Made by a program: the position numbers and the translations under genes. 64,000 bases of DNA from DATAOG01 sp963782885 (GTDB taxonomy: Bacteria; Pseudomonadota; Alphaproteobacteria; Geminicoccales; Geminicoccaceae): contig CAWALL010000020.1 in the NCBI GenBank assembly GCA_963782885.1, positions 1 through 64,000 on the forward strand, given 5' to 3'. Positions 16,012-25,302 of the stretch are shown in pieces. The notes under the pieces are model-generated. The model was not told where the DNA came from. It ran no database searches and was given only the letters and a program-made list of their open reading frames with translations. The first letter of the stretch is position 1; the number at the start of each line of letters is the position of its first letter.

Positions 16012-16986
16012 CTACTGGTTGACGATGTCGAAGGCGATCAGGTCGGTCGGCGTGACCTCGTGCTGGAACATCCCGGTCTCCTTGCCGAGCTCGGCCGCGT
16101 TGTTGATCGTCTTGACGATCGGACCGGGCGCGGCGGCCGTGCCGATGAACGCCTGGTTCATGGCCTTGTCGTAGTAAACGATGCCGGCCCGGGTCTCGGC
16201 GAACACCTTCGGGTCGTCGAGCCAGCCGCCGACGCCCTTGGCCATGATCTGGTCGGCCTCCTCCGGGTTCGCCTTCTGGAAGTCGACCGCCTTGATCCAG
16301 GCACGATAGAGCGCCTCGAGGTCCTTCTTGCGCTTCTCGAGGGTCTGCGGCGTGGTCATCGCCATGTCGGTGATCAGGCCCGGCGTGGTCGAGCTGTCGA
16401 CCAGCAGGTGGCCGTCCGGCGCCTGCTTGCCGCGGGTGAGCCAAGGCTCCCAGGTGACCGCGGCGTCGACCCGCCCGGCGACGAACGCGGCGCCGGCATC
16501 GCCGGCGGTCATGTTCTGGGTCTGGACGTCGTCGAACGTCAGCCCCGCCTGCTTGAGCAGGACGCCGAGATAGAACTGGGAGACCGAGCCCTCGGCATAG
16601 GCGACGCTCTTGCCCTTCAGGTCGGCGACCGTCTGGATGTCCTTGTTCGCGATGATGCCGTCGCCGCCCTTGGAATCGTCGAGCGCGAACAGATAGCGGT
16701 AGCTCTGCTGGTCGCTCAGATAGTTGAGCATGGTGTCGACCGTGGTCACGGCGACGTCGAGCTGGCCGGCGGCGAGCGCCGGGAAGCGGACCTTGGGGTC
16801 CTCCATCACGATCAGCTCGACGTCGAGCCCCTCGTCCTTGAAGAAGCCCTTCTCCTGGGCGATGTACAGCGGGCCGTAGCCGACCCAGGTGGAATGGCCG
16901 AGCTTCAGGGTTTCGGCGCCGGCGCTGCCGCCCAACATCAGGCTCAGCAGCATGCCGCCGGCAATCAGGCAGGCGCGTGCAGTCAT
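16012..16986 (-). CDS. ABC transporter substrate-binding protein (NitT/TauT type)
   Basis: 324 aa periplasmic binding protein. The signal peptide spans 1-23 (MTARACLIAGGMLLSLMLGG, cleavage before ETLKLG). The family pattern TWVGYGPLYIAQEKGFFKDEG, GQLDVAVTTVDTML and GRVDAAVTWEPWL is typical of nitrate/sulfonate/taurine importers. The ATG at 16986 has GGGAGGAGAACACC. It belongs with the permease and ATPase at 14335-12748, but 1.7 kb of repeats lies between, so co-transcription is uncertain. The ligand is unknown. Confidence 0.9.
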   Translation of the reverse strand: MTARACLIAGGMLLSLMLGGSAGAETLKLGHSTWVGYGPLYIAQEKGFFKDEGLDVELIVMEDPKVRFPALAAGQLDVAVTTVDTMLNYLSDQQSYRYLFALDDSKGGDGIIANKDIQTVADLKGKSVAYAEGSVSQFYLGVLLKQAGLTFDDVQTQNMTAGDAGAAFVAGRVDAAVTWEPWLTRGKQAPDGHLLVDSSTTPGLITDMAMTTPQTLEKRKKDLEALYRAWIKAVDFQKANPEEADQIMAKGVGGWLDDPKVFAETRAGIVYYDKAMNQAFIGTAAAPGPIVKTINNAAELGKETGMFQHEVTPTDLIAFDIVNQ

Positions 16987-17199
16987 GGTGTTCTCCTCCC
17001 GCCGCGCGGCTCCGCATCGGCAGGCCCGGGGACGCCGCCGATCTGACGCGGCGCGGCCCGCCGCGACCGCCGCGGCCCGCCATGGTGCTCCAGTTTGCGG
17101 GCGGGCGCCAGCCCTGTCCGAGCGAGCGCGCCCGGCCCCAACCGTCAGTATCCGATCAGGAAAGGCCGGGATAACCAGAGCTTTGCCGTCGCGGCCCGA

Positions 17200-17480
17200 G
17201 GAGGTCAGGCAGAGCGCCTGCCCGCGCTCGTCGGTCTGGCTCTGCCGGCGCACGCTGACCCGGCCGCCCGGGACCGGGAGCGCGGGGTATTCCGCGGCGT
17301 TGGTGGCGAGTTCGTGGAAGTCCACGTGGAACAGCGGCACCGCAGCCGCCGCCATGTGCAGCGGCGGGTCCTCGATCTGTATGCGATGGTCCGGCGTCGC
17401 ATGCGTGCCAGCACCTCCCGGACCATCTCCTCCAGGCCGGCGGTGGGCAAGCCCGTAGCGAACGGTCGGGTGCCGCAACC
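17200..17480 (-). pseudogene. Remnant of an HWE-type sensor histidine kinase
   Basis: One minus-strand frame reads RIQIEDPPLHMAAAAVPL followed by HELATNAAEYPALPVPGGRV, the N-box of HWE/HisKA_2 kinases. Another frame just upstream (about 17395-17440) reads LEEMVREVLARM, which normally precedes it. The two are joined by a frameshift. The start, the phosphoacceptor region and the C-terminal ATP lid are missing. It is a decayed fragment upstream of the binding-protein gene. Confidence 0.6.
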
Positions 17481-17717
17481 TCCGTTCCCAGCGTGCGCGC
17501 ATCGATCCGGGCCTGCCTTTGAGCGGAGCCAACGGTCGTCAGCTAGAACGGCGGCGCGACGCTCGTCGGGAGCAATGGTCGCCGCAGGCCCTGGCCGCAG
17601 GCTTGATGAGGGAGCCAGAAGTCGTCCTGCGCATTGCAACATGCGCAGTCGTGCGCGGGTTCTGGGATGATAACCTCCCACTCCGCGCCTGGATTCTTGT
17701 TAGCGGAGGGCGAGCGC

Positions 17718-18239
17718 ATGCGAGCGTCTGACACGCGAAACATGGCATCGCCGGCGCGGCGACCGACGGCTTTACGTCGGATCCGCTTGGCGGCAGGTCT
17801 CGCGCCGCTTTGCGCCTGTGTCGCGCACGGTCCGGCTGACGTCGCGACCAGCCGCGCTTATCAGGGCATCGACCGGAAGGCCCTGTACGAGCGGACCGTC
17901 GCAGCGCTCGAGGCGAGCGAGCTCAAGGTCACCGCCAGCGATCCGGCGAACGGCATGGTCACCGCCGTCGGCAGCTTTGATGGCCGCAACTGGGCCCGAT
18001 GCTCCCAGCCGCGCTTGTTCGTCGAGGACAGCGAGGACCGGCATCACCTGATCGCCGTGCCGGACAGGGACCGTAAGGTCCAGGTGCAGGCGTTGGTCGG
18101 CCAGGACCCGCAAGGGGTGACGTTGACGCTCGAGCCCGCGTTCACCGCCGAGCCCGTGAGCCCGATGGCCACGACGCCCGAATGCCATACCACCGGCGCG
18201 CTCGAGCGCGAGATCTTCGAGGTGGTGGCGAAGCCTTGA
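17718..18239 (+). CDS. Putative lipoprotein, hypothetical
   Basis: 173 aa. The N-terminus is Arg-rich, followed by a short hydrophobic run and a lipobox-like LAPLCAC, suggesting a lipid-anchored protein. The mature part starts near SRAYQGIDRKALYERTV and has LEASELKVTASDPANGMVTA, a pattern like small outer-membrane-associated lipoproteins with one alpha/beta domain. The function is not known. The ATG at 17718 has GGAGGGCGAGCGC; an ATG at 17742 is an alternative. The Cys in the C-terminal TPECHTTG could pair with the Cys in NWARCSQP. Confidence 0.65.
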   Translation: MRASDTRNMASPARRPTALRRIRLAAGLAPLCACVAHGPADVATSRAYQGIDRKALYERTVAALEASELKVTASDPANGMVTAVGSFDGRNWARCSQPRLFVEDSEDRHHLIAVPDRDRKVQVQALVGQDPQGVTLTLEPAFTAEPVSPMATTPECHTTGALEREIFEVVAKP

Positions 18240-18359
18240 GTCCGCCTGGCGGGCGCGATCAGGCCGCTGAGCCGTTGCCGACGTCGCCGGCGATCCAGCT
18301 CACCAGGGTCGTCGGGCGCCCGCCGGACGGTGGCGCAATGGGCTCCAGGCTGACGAATC

Positions 18360-19382
18360 TCAGGTTGGGTCGGGGCTGACCCGGACCAGGAGCTTGCCGA
18401 AGTTCTGGCCCTCCAAGAGGCCGATGAAGGCTGCGGGTGCGTTCTCGAGACCGTCCCGGATGTCCTCGCGATAGCGCAGCCGGCCGTCCCGGATCCAGCC
18501 GCCGACCTCGGTGAGGAAATCGCCGGGCGCGAAGTCGCGCACGATGAAGCCGCGCAGCGTCAGGCGCCTGGTCAGGATCTGACGCAGGATCAGCGGCGTC
18601 AGGTCCGGTCCCGGCGGCAGCCCGGTCGCGTTGTACCAGGCGATCAGGCCGCAGACCGGCACGCGCGCGAAGTCGTTGAGCAGTGGAAAGACCGCGTCGA
18701 ACACCCGCCCGCCGACGTTCTCCCAGTAGATGTCGACGCCCTTCGGGCAGGCGGCGCGCAGCTGATCGGCAAAGTCGCTGGCATGATGGTCGAGGCAGGC
18801 GTCGAAGCCGAGCTCGTCGACGACGAACTCGCACTTGCTCTTCGAGCCCGCGATCCCGACCACGCGGCAGCCCCTGATCCTCGCGATCTGCCCGACCACC
18901 GAGCCGACCGGGCCGGAGGCGGCGGCGACGACCAGGGTTTCGCCGGCCTCAGGCCTGCCGATCTCGCGCAGGCCGACGTAGGCGGTGCGCCCGGGCATGC
19001 CGAGCACGCCGAGCGCGGTCGAGATCGGCGCCAGGTCCGGGTCGATCTTGTGCGCTTCTGCCTCCCGCAACGTCGCGAAGCTCTGCCAGCCGCCGCGGCC
19101 GACCACGAGGTCGCCCTCGGCGTAGCCCCGGAGCCGGGAGCGGATCACCTGCCCGACCGTGCCGCCTTCCATGACCTCGCCGATCCCGACCGGTCGCGCG
19201 TAGGACGGCCCTTCGTTCATTCGACCGCGCATGTAGGGGTCGAGCGACAGGTAGATCGTCCGGCAGAGGATCTCGCCGTCGGCGGGCTCGGCCAGCGGCG
19301 CCTCCTCGAGGCGGAAGTTCTCGGGCATCGGCCGACCCTCGGGCCGCGATGCCAGCACGATTTTCCGGTTGACCTCGCTCAT
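18360..19382 (-). CDS. NADP-dependent oxidoreductase, MDR family (PTGR / YfmJ-like)
   Basis: 340 aa, medium-chain dehydrogenase/reductase without zinc ligands. Family features are YLSLDPYMRGRM, GEVMEGGTVGQV, the nucleotide-binding AASGPVGSVVGQIARIRGCRVVG (a GxGxxG variant) and DIYWENVGGRVFDAV. Relatives reduce enones such as 15-oxoprostaglandins or leukotriene-type substrates. The ATG at 19382 has AGGAGGCGAGG. It is transcribed divergently from the pca genes. The stop codon leaves about 120 bases to the preceding convergent gene. Confidence 0.9.
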   Translation of the reverse strand: MSEVNRKIVLASRPEGRPMPENFRLEEAPLAEPADGEILCRTIYLSLDPYMRGRMNEGPSYARPVGIGEVMEGGTVGQVIRSRLRGYAEGDLVVGRGGWQSFATLREAEAHKIDPDLAPISTALGVLGMPGRTAYVGLREIGRPEAGETLVVAAASGPVGSVVGQIARIRGCRVVGIAGSKSKCEFVVDELGFDACLDHHASDFADQLRAACPKGVDIYWENVGGRVFDAVFPLLNDFARVPVCGLIAWYNATGLPPGPDLTPLILRQILTRRLTLRGFIVRDFAPGDFLTEVGGWIRDGRLRYREDIRDGLENAPAAFIGLLEGQNFGKLLVRVSPDPT

Positions 19383-19563
19383 CCTCGCCTCCTCTGACGG
19401 CTCTCCACCAACATCTGCAATTTCTGCGGCCTCCGGCCAGCCCCGAGCCGTCAGCCGCGGCAAGGGCGCCCCTTGCACCGGAGAGTTCGAGGAAATGATG
19501 CGCGCGCTTGCTCGTTCGGTTGTAGGCTCGGGGCGTGTCCGGCGCAGCTACGGTTCAGGGGCG

Positions 19564-20949
19564 ATGACGGTCGGCGCGATCAATTCGGCGATCTACGGCA
19601 ACCTGTTCGCGACCGACGCGATGCGGGCGGCGTTCGGGGACCGGGCGCGGCTGCAGCGGATGCTCGACGTCGAGGCGGCGCTCGCGAGGGCACAGGCGAA
19701 GCTCGGCCTGATCCCGGCGGCGGCGGCCACGGAGATCACCGCCAGGGCCGAGGCCGGGCGCTTCGACCTGGACGCGATCCGGGCCGGGACCGAGCTCGCG
19801 GGCTATCCGATCATCCCGCTGGTCAAGGTGCTCGGCGAAGCCTGCGCGGGCGACGCCGGCCGCTACGTGCACTGGGGGGCGACCACCCAGGACATCGTCG
19901 ACACCGGGCTCGTGCTCCAGATCCGAGACGGGCTCGGCCTGATCGAGGCCGATCTCGCCGGCATCGAGACGGCGCTCGCCAGTCTCGCCAGGCGCCATCG
20001 CGACCTGCCGATGGCCGGGCGCACCCACCTGCAGCAGGCGCTGCCGATCACCTTCGGGCTCAAATGCGCGACCTGGCTCGCCCCGCTCCAGCGCCAGCGC
20101 GCGCGGCTCGCCCGCCTCGCCGAGGACGTTGCGGTGGTCCAGTTCGGCGGCGCGGTCGGCACGCTCGCCTCGCTCGGCGAACGCGGCCTCGAGGTCGTCG
20201 ACGCGCTGGCGACCGAGCTGGGCCTCAGGGCGCCGCGGATCGCCTGGCACGTCGGCCGCGACCCTCTCGCCGAGGTCGTGGGCTTTCTCGGCGTGCTGAC
20301 CGGCTGTCTCGGCAAGATCGCGACCGACGTCATGCTGCTGATGCAGACCGAGGTCGACGAGGCGCGCGAGCCTTACCTGCCCGGGCGGGGCGGCAGCAGC
20401 ACGATGCCGCAGAAGCGCAATCCGATCGCCTGCGAGTTCGTCCTGGCCGCCGCCAGGAACGTCCGCCAGCTGGTGCCGGTCATGCTCGATGCCATGGTCG
20501 CCGACCACGAGCGCGCGACCGGTCCCTGGCATGCCGAATGGATCGCGCTGCCGCAGGCGTTCGTGCTCGCCGCGGGCGCGCTGCACCACACGCGCGCGAT
20601 CCTGGAGGAGCTGGAGGTCGATCCGGCGCGCATGCGCTCCAACCTCGACGCCACCCGCGGCATGATCGCGGCCGAGGCGGTGATGATGGCGCTGGCGCCG
20701 GCGGTCGGCCGCGACGCGGCCCATCACCTGGTCGCGGCCGCCTGCCGCCAGGCGCTCGAGCACGACCGGCATCTGCTCGAGGTGCTGGCCGGGAACGCCG
20801 AGGTCACGGCGCACCTGACGCCGGAACGCTTGCGGGCGCTGCTCGATCCTGAGAACTATACCGGGCTCGCCGGCGCGTTCGTCGATCGCGTGCTGGCCGA
20901 TTGCCCGACCGCCGATCGCCCAACCCCCGATCGCCCAATCGAGGAGTGA
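19564..20949 (+). CDS. pcaB: 3-carboxy-cis,cis-muconate cycloisomerase
   Basis: 461 aa, fumarase/aspartase superfamily. It lactonises 3-carboxymuconate to 4-carboxymuconolactone in protocatechuate breakdown. The signature GRGGSSTMPQKRNPIACEF is intact, as are HWGATTQDIVDTG and GRTHLQQALPITFG. The assignment to pcaB rather than purB rests on the adjacent pcaD, pcaC and pcaHG genes. The C-terminal tail (DCPTADRPTPDRPIEE) is encoded by a short repeat of CCGATCGCCCA and looks newly grown. The next gene starts 2 bases after the stop. Confidence 0.93.
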   Translation: MTVGAINSAIYGNLFATDAMRAAFGDRARLQRMLDVEAALARAQAKLGLIPAAAATEITARAEAGRFDLDAIRAGTELAGYPIIPLVKVLGEACAGDAGRYVHWGATTQDIVDTGLVLQIRDGLGLIEADLAGIETALASLARRHRDLPMAGRTHLQQALPITFGLKCATWLAPLQRQRARLARLAEDVAVVQFGGAVGTLASLGERGLEVVDALATELGLRAPRIAWHVGRDPLAEVVGFLGVLTGCLGKIATDVMLLMQTEVDEAREPYLPGRGGSSTMPQKRNPIACEFVLAAARNVRQLVPVMLDAMVADHERATGPWHAEWIALPQAFVLAAGALHHTRAILEELEVDPARMRSNLDATRGMIAAEAVMMALAPAVGRDAAHHLVAAACRQALEHDRHLLEVLAGNAEVTAHLTPERLRALLDPENYTGLAGAFVDRVLADCPTADRPTPDRPIEE

Positions 20950-20951
20950 GC

Positions 20952-21743
20952 ATGCCCGAGATTGAAGCCAATGGCATCACCGTCCATTACGAACTGAGCG
21001 GATCGAACCGCGCGCCCGTGGTGCTGCTCAGCAACTCGCTCGGCACCCGGCTGGAGATGTGGGACCCGCAGCTGCAAGCGCTCGGTCAGCGCTACCGGGT
21101 GCTGCGCTACGACAGCCGCGGGCACGGCCGCAGCTCGGCGCCGCCCGGCCCCTACAGCATCGGAATGTTGGCCGCCGACGCGCTGGGCCTGATCGATGCG
21201 CTCGGGATCGGCCGGGTCCATTTCTGCGGCCTGTCGAAGGGTGGCATGGTCGGGCAGATGCTGGGCGCGAAGCACGCCGACCGGCTGCAGAGCCTGACGC
21301 TCTGCTCGACCGCCTGCCACGTCGCGCCGAAGGAACTCTGGGACCAGCGCATCGAGGCGGTGCGCACGGGCGGCATGGCCGCGGTCGCCGACGGCGTGGT
21401 CGAGCGCTGGTTCACAGCCCCTTACCGCGCCGAGCCCACGATCGTGGTCGAGCGGGTGCGCCAGATGGTGCTCGAGACCCCGGCCGAGGGCTACGCCGCC
21501 TGCTGCGCCGCGATCCGCGACATGGACCTGCGCGAGGCGATCTCCGGCATCCGCCTGCCGACGCTGATCATCGTCGGCGAGCAGGACCCGGCGACCCCGC
21601 CCGAGAAGGCCGAGGAGATCCATGCGCGCATCGAAGGCTCGCATCTCGAGGTCATTCCGGATGCGGCGCATCTCGTGAACATCGAGCAGGACGTGGCGTT
21701 CGACGCCTCGTTGATCGGATTTCTGGACCGGCAGAAGAGCTGA
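20952..21743 (+). CDS. pcaD: 3-oxoadipate enol-lactonase
   Basis: 263 aa alpha/beta hydrolase that opens 3-oxoadipate enol-lactone to 3-oxoadipate. The nucleophile elbow is CGLSKGGM; the acid lies in GEQDPATPP and the histidine in DAAHLVNIEQ. It also has YDSRGHGRSSAPPGPY after the first strands. The ATG overlaps the GAGGAGTGAGC end of pcaB, which also serves as its ribosome-binding site, so translation is coupled. Confidence 0.93.
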   Translation: MPEIEANGITVHYELSGSNRAPVVLLSNSLGTRLEMWDPQLQALGQRYRVLRYDSRGHGRSSAPPGPYSIGMLAADALGLIDALGIGRVHFCGLSKGGMVGQMLGAKHADRLQSLTLCSTACHVAPKELWDQRIEAVRTGGMAAVADGVVERWFTAPYRAEPTIVVERVRQMVLETPAEGYAACCAAIRDMDLREAISGIRLPTLIIVGEQDPATPPEKAEEIHARIEGSHLEVIPDAAHLVNIEQDVAFDASLIGFLDRQKS

Positions 21744-21757
21744 GGGGGAGACGAGGC

Positions 21758-22156
21758 ATGGCGAGCGAGCTGTTCGAGAAGGGCCTGAAGAACCGCAAGG
21801 AGGTGCTGGGGGCGGCGCATGTCGAGCGCTCGATCGCCGGCGCCGACGACTTCACCCGGCCCTATCAGGAGCTGGTCACCGGATATTGCTGGGGCGCGGT
21901 CTGGGGCCGGCCGGGCCTCGAGCGCAAGACCCGGAGCCTTCTGAACCTGGCGATGCTGACCGCGCTCAACCGCGAGGAGGAGTTCAAGCTGCACGTCCGG
22001 GCCGCGTTCCGCAACGGCGTCACCCGGGAGGAGATCTGCGAGGTGCTGCTGCAGGCGATGATCTACTGCGGCGTCCCGGCCGCCAACTCGGCTTTCAAGC
22101 AGGCGCGCGAAGTGTTCGCGGCGATGGACCGGGAAGGCGACGCGCCGGCTCGTTGA
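21758..22156 (+). CDS. pcaC: 4-carboxymuconolactone decarboxylase
   Basis: 132 aa, CMD/AhpD-like fold. It decarboxylates 4-carboxymuconolactone to the enol-lactone that PcaD hydrolyses. Conserved segments are the TRPYQELVTGYCWGAVWGR region, RSLLNLAMLTALNR and EFKLHVRAAFRNGVTREEI with the later LLQAMIYCGVPAAN. It follows pcaD by 14 bases and has GAGGGGGAGACGAGGC as its ribosome-binding site. The transcript then meets intergenic element E3. Confidence 0.94.
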   Translation: MASELFEKGLKNRKEVLGAAHVERSIAGADDFTRPYQELVTGYCWGAVWGRPGLERKTRSLLNLAMLTALNREEEFKLHVRAAFRNGVTREEICEVLLQAMIYCGVPAANSAFKQAREVFAAMDREGDAPAR

Positions 22157-22268
22157 GCAGGCCGGACCGGTGATCAGGCCGGACCGGTGATCCTGCCGTC
22201 ACGGCGGATGGTGACGGGCGAGGCCGGGTAGATATGACGACCGCCGGCCCGGTTCTCTTCACACTTCG

Positions 22269-22417
22269 TTAACCGAAGGAATCCAAGGTGACCATACCCC
22301 AATGGTCCATGCGACCCTGGGACTCCGCGCCGCCGAGTCTTGGCCGCGAGCGGAGTCCCACGGTCACGTGGACCACCGGAAGAAATGACTACGAAGCGAA
22401 GGTGAACGTTCGGTTAG
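22269..22417. repeat. Dispersed palindromic element, copy E3 (full)
   Basis: 149 bp. Left end TTAA-CCGAAGG-AATC (22269-22283); right end TGAA-CGTTCGG-TTAG (22403-22417). The arms are GGTCCATGCGACCCTGGGA from 22304 and its partner ending GTCACGTGGACC at 22374. It fills most of the 478-base gap between pcaC and the enolase-superfamily gene. The rest of that gap holds a 17-bp tandem duplication (about 22160-22193) and no gene. Confidence 0.85.
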
Positions 22418-22634
22418 CGCCGATGGCCGAAAAGCTCGTGATCGGCTTGAGTCCGGTGACCGTCGGCGGCAGCTTGACGGTCGATGTCTGATCGTGCTCC
22501 GCGCGCCGGCAGATCGAAGCCGGGCGAACTTGCGAGGCACAGGCTTGGCGCTCGATCAGGTCCGCGAGGCCTCCGGGCGCTCGGGCATGGTCAGGTCGGG
22601 TGGCGCTCTGACGTTCGCCTGAGGAGGAGGGCTC

Positions 22635-23810
22635 ATGAGAATTGAAAAGGTCGAGTGCCTGCATGCCGATGCCGGCCACCGCAACTTCGACTTCCTCAAG
22701 ATCACGACCGACGGGGGGCTGATCGGCTGGAGCGAGTACAACGAATCCTTCGGCGGCAAGGGCGTGACCTCGGCGATCCAGAACCTGGCGCCCGCGGTGG
22801 TCGGCAAGGACCCGCGGGCGTACGAGGCGGTCACGACGCTGCTCTACGCGCTCCGGCGCCAGGCGAGCGGCGGCATGGTCCAGCAGGCGATCGGGGCGAT
22901 TGAGAACGCGCTGCTCGACGTCAAGGCGAAGGCGCTGGGCATCCCGGTCTACGAGCTGCTTGGCGGCCCGGTCCGCGAGCGGATCCGGCTCTACTGGTCG
23001 CACTGCGGCACCTACCGCGTCGCCTGGGCCGGGCCGATGCAGCTGCCGCCCTTGCGGACGCTCGATGACGTGGTCGCGATGGGCCGGGAGGTCGTCGAGA
23101 AGGGCTATACCGCACTCAAGACCAACGGTTTGCTGCTCGACGGCCGGCCGCGGCTGCACGCGCCGGGCTTCGCCCGCGGCGACCATTTCCCGGAACTGAA
23201 CGCCGAGCGCCATGTGCTGCGCGCGATCCGCGACCAGCTGGCGGCGTTTCGCGAAGGCGCGGGGCCGGACGTCGACATCCTGGTCGACCTCAACTTCAAC
23301 TACAAGACCGAGGGCTTCCTGAAGATGGCGCGCGCCATGGAGCCGTTCGATCTGTTCTGGGTCGAGATCGACACCCGCGACGCCAAAGCGCTGCATTACA
23401 TCCGGCGCGGCACGACCATCCCGGTCGCGTCCTGCGAATGCCTGTTCGGCCGACGTGACTACCGGCCGTTCTTCGAGCAGCAGGCGGTCGACGTCGCGAT
23501 CATCGACACGCCCTGGAACGGGGTCGCGGAATCCTTGAAGATCGCCGCCATGGCCGATGCCTACGAGGTCAATGTCGCGCCGCACAACTTCTACGGCCAT
23601 CTGGCGACCATGATGAACGCGCATTTCTGCGCGCTGGTGCCGAACTTCAGGATCATGGAGATCGACCCCGACCGGGTGCCCTGGTACGACCAGCTGGTGA
23701 CCGTCAAGCCCCGGATCGAGAACGGTTTTCTCCACCTGCCCGACGGGCCGGGCTGGGGCACCGAGGTCAACGAGGAAGCGGTCCGCGCCCACCCGCCGCG
23801 CAGCCCTTGA
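22635..23810 (+). CDS. Mandelate racemase / muconate lactonizing enzyme family protein
   Basis: 391 aa, enolase superfamily. Likely metal ligands are the acid in DILVDLNFNY, the Glu in LFWVEIDTRD and the Glu in VASCECLFGRRDY. A catalytic His is likely in EVNVAPHNFYGH. The pattern suggests a sugar-acid dehydratase-like subgroup rather than a true cis,cis-muconate cycloisomerase. Its placement between pcaC and pcaH is unusual: protocatechuate breakdown does not need it, so it may serve a feeder route. The ATG has GAGGAGGAGGGCTC. Confidence 0.88.
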   Translation: MRIEKVECLHADAGHRNFDFLKITTDGGLIGWSEYNESFGGKGVTSAIQNLAPAVVGKDPRAYEAVTTLLYALRRQASGGMVQQAIGAIENALLDVKAKALGIPVYELLGGPVRERIRLYWSHCGTYRVAWAGPMQLPPLRTLDDVVAMGREVVEKGYTALKTNGLLLDGRPRLHAPGFARGDHFPELNAERHVLRAIRDQLAAFREGAGPDVDILVDLNFNYKTEGFLKMARAMEPFDLFWVEIDTRDAKALHYIRRGTTIPVASCECLFGRRDYRPFFEQQAVDVAIIDTPWNGVAESLKIAAMADAYEVNVAPHNFYGHLATMMNAHFCALVPNFRIMEIDPDRVPWYDQLVTVKPRIENGFLHLPDGPGWGTEVNEEAVRAHPPRSP

Positions 23811-23859
23811 GGTCGGGGCTCGGGCGGCGTACGCAGGGGAACCGGAAGGAGCTGCAAAG

Positions 23860-24579
23860 ATGGCCAAGCGCGCGCGCGACGATGCCGGCTACGCCCCCTA
23901 CGCCGACGGCGCCCATCCGCCCTACTATTACGAGCGCTACCAGTCCTCGACCCGGCGCGCGCCCAGGCGGCCGATGCTGGCGCCGCTGCGCACGCTGTCC
24001 GAGCTGACCGGGCCGGTCTTCTCCCAGGACGAGGTGCAGCCCGGAGAGGACGATCTGTCGATCGGACGGAACGGCGAGCCCGTGCTCGGGCAACTGATGA
24101 TCGTCACCGGCCGCGTGCTCGACGAGGACGAGCGGCCGGTGCCCGGGACCCTGGTCGAGCTCTGGCAGGCGAACCCGTCCGGTAAGTACAATCACCCCGC
24201 CGACGAGTTCCGGGCGCCTATCGATCCCCAGTTCACCGGCTGCGGCCGCTGCGTCACCGATGCCAAGGGCCGCTACAGCTTCACGACCATCAAGCCCGGC
24301 GCCTATCCGGTCCAGCACACCGGCAACTGGTGGCGGCCGCCACACATCCATTTCTCGTTGTTCGGGCCGAGCTTCCTGACCCGCCTGGTGACTCAGATGT
24401 ACTTCCCGGGCGACCCGCTGAACGAGATCGACAACATCCTCGCCGGCGTCCACGACCCGGCTGCCCGGGAGCGGCTGCTGGCGGTGCCCGCACCCGAGGT
24501 CGGGATCTGGGAGAGGGCGCTCGGCTGGCGCTTCGATCTGGTCCTGCGCGGCCGCCGCGCGACCCCGATGGTCGACTGA
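23860..24579 (+). CDS. pcaH: Protocatechuate 3,4-dioxygenase, beta subunit
   Basis: 239 aa, iron-binding subunit of the intradiol ring-cleavage dioxygenase. Fe(III) ligands are visible: the Tyr in GKYNHPADEF, the Tyr in KPGAYPVQ and the two His in RPPHIHFSLFG. The family element VPGTLVELWQANPSGKY is also present. It oxidises protocatechuate to 3-carboxy-cis,cis-muconate. The ATG has GGAAGGAGCTGCAAAG. The alpha subunit gene starts 2 bases after the stop. Confidence 0.95.
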   Translation: MAKRARDDAGYAPYADGAHPPYYYERYQSSTRRAPRRPMLAPLRTLSELTGPVFSQDEVQPGEDDLSIGRNGEPVLGQLMIVTGRVLDEDERPVPGTLVELWQANPSGKYNHPADEFRAPIDPQFTGCGRCVTDAKGRYSFTTIKPGAYPVQHTGNWWRPPHIHFSLFGPSFLTRLVTQMYFPGDPLNEIDNILAGVHDPAARERLLAVPAPEVGIWERALGWRFDLVLRGRRATPMVD

Positions 24580-24581
24580 GC

Positions 24582-25172
24582 ATGGCCCGCCGGCAGGCGA
24601 GCGCCTGGCAGACGCTCGGGCCGTTCTTCGACCGTGGGCTGGTGCGCATCGGCAACGACCTGACCCGGCTCGGGCCGGATGCGACCGCAGCCGAGGGCGA
24701 GGTGATCGAGATCTTGGGCCAGGTACGACAGGAGGGCGGGGCGCCGGTCCAGGGCTGCCTGATCGAGCTCTGGCAGGCCAACGCTGCCGGCCGCTACGCC
24801 CATCCGGCGGACCGGAGCGAGCGTCCCTTGGACCCGAATTTCCGGGGCTTCGGCCGGGCGATCACCGATCCGGACGGCCGCTACGGCTTCCGCACGATCA
24901 AGCCCGGGCCCGTACCGTACCACGGCAACCGCTGGCAGGCGCCGCACATCCTGGTTTCCATGTTCGCGGCCGGGTTGCTGCGCCGGCTGGTGACCCGGCT
25001 CTATTTCGCGGACGAGCCAGCGAACGAGGCCGACCCGGTCCTGGCGACGGTCGCGGACCCGGTCGCGCGCGCGACCCTGATCGCCAGCCTGGACGCGGCC
25101 GCGCCGACACCCCGCTACCTGTTCGACGTCGTGCTGCGGGGCGAGGGCGAGACCGCGTTCTTCACCGACTGA
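24582..25172 (+). CDS. pcaG: Protocatechuate 3,4-dioxygenase, alpha subunit
   Basis: 196 aa, the non-iron partner of PcaH. It has the same intradiol fold (QGCLIELWQANAAGRYAHP, then FGRAITDPDGRYGFRTIKPG), but the second metal-ligand histidine is replaced (PHILVSMF in place of PHIHFS), as expected for alpha subunits. It sits directly behind pcaH, whose end supplies the translation signal. It closes the pca set before serC. Confidence 0.94.
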   Translation: MARRQASAWQTLGPFFDRGLVRIGNDLTRLGPDATAAEGEVIEILGQVRQEGGAPVQGCLIELWQANAAGRYAHPADRSERPLDPNFRGFGRAITDPDGRYGFRTIKPGPVPYHGNRWQAPHILVSMFAAGLLRRLVTRLYFADEPANEADPVLATVADPVARATLIASLDAAAPTPRYLFDVVLRGEGETAFFTD

Positions 25173-25302
25173 CCCGGCCCATTGCCGCAGGGGCTGGCGT
25201 CAGGCCGTGGCAGCGGGTATCTGTCGCTGGCGCTTTGCCGCGCTGCAACAATCCGGCAAGGTGCCGTCCGGCAAACTGCCTGGCGACGAGCAGGAGAACG
25301 CG

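Noticed and set aside
15056..17083. Long minus-strand open frame across the tandem array
   Set aside because: It is open in several frames, made of repeats and out of frame with the real binding-protein gene; no start signal or conserved domain.
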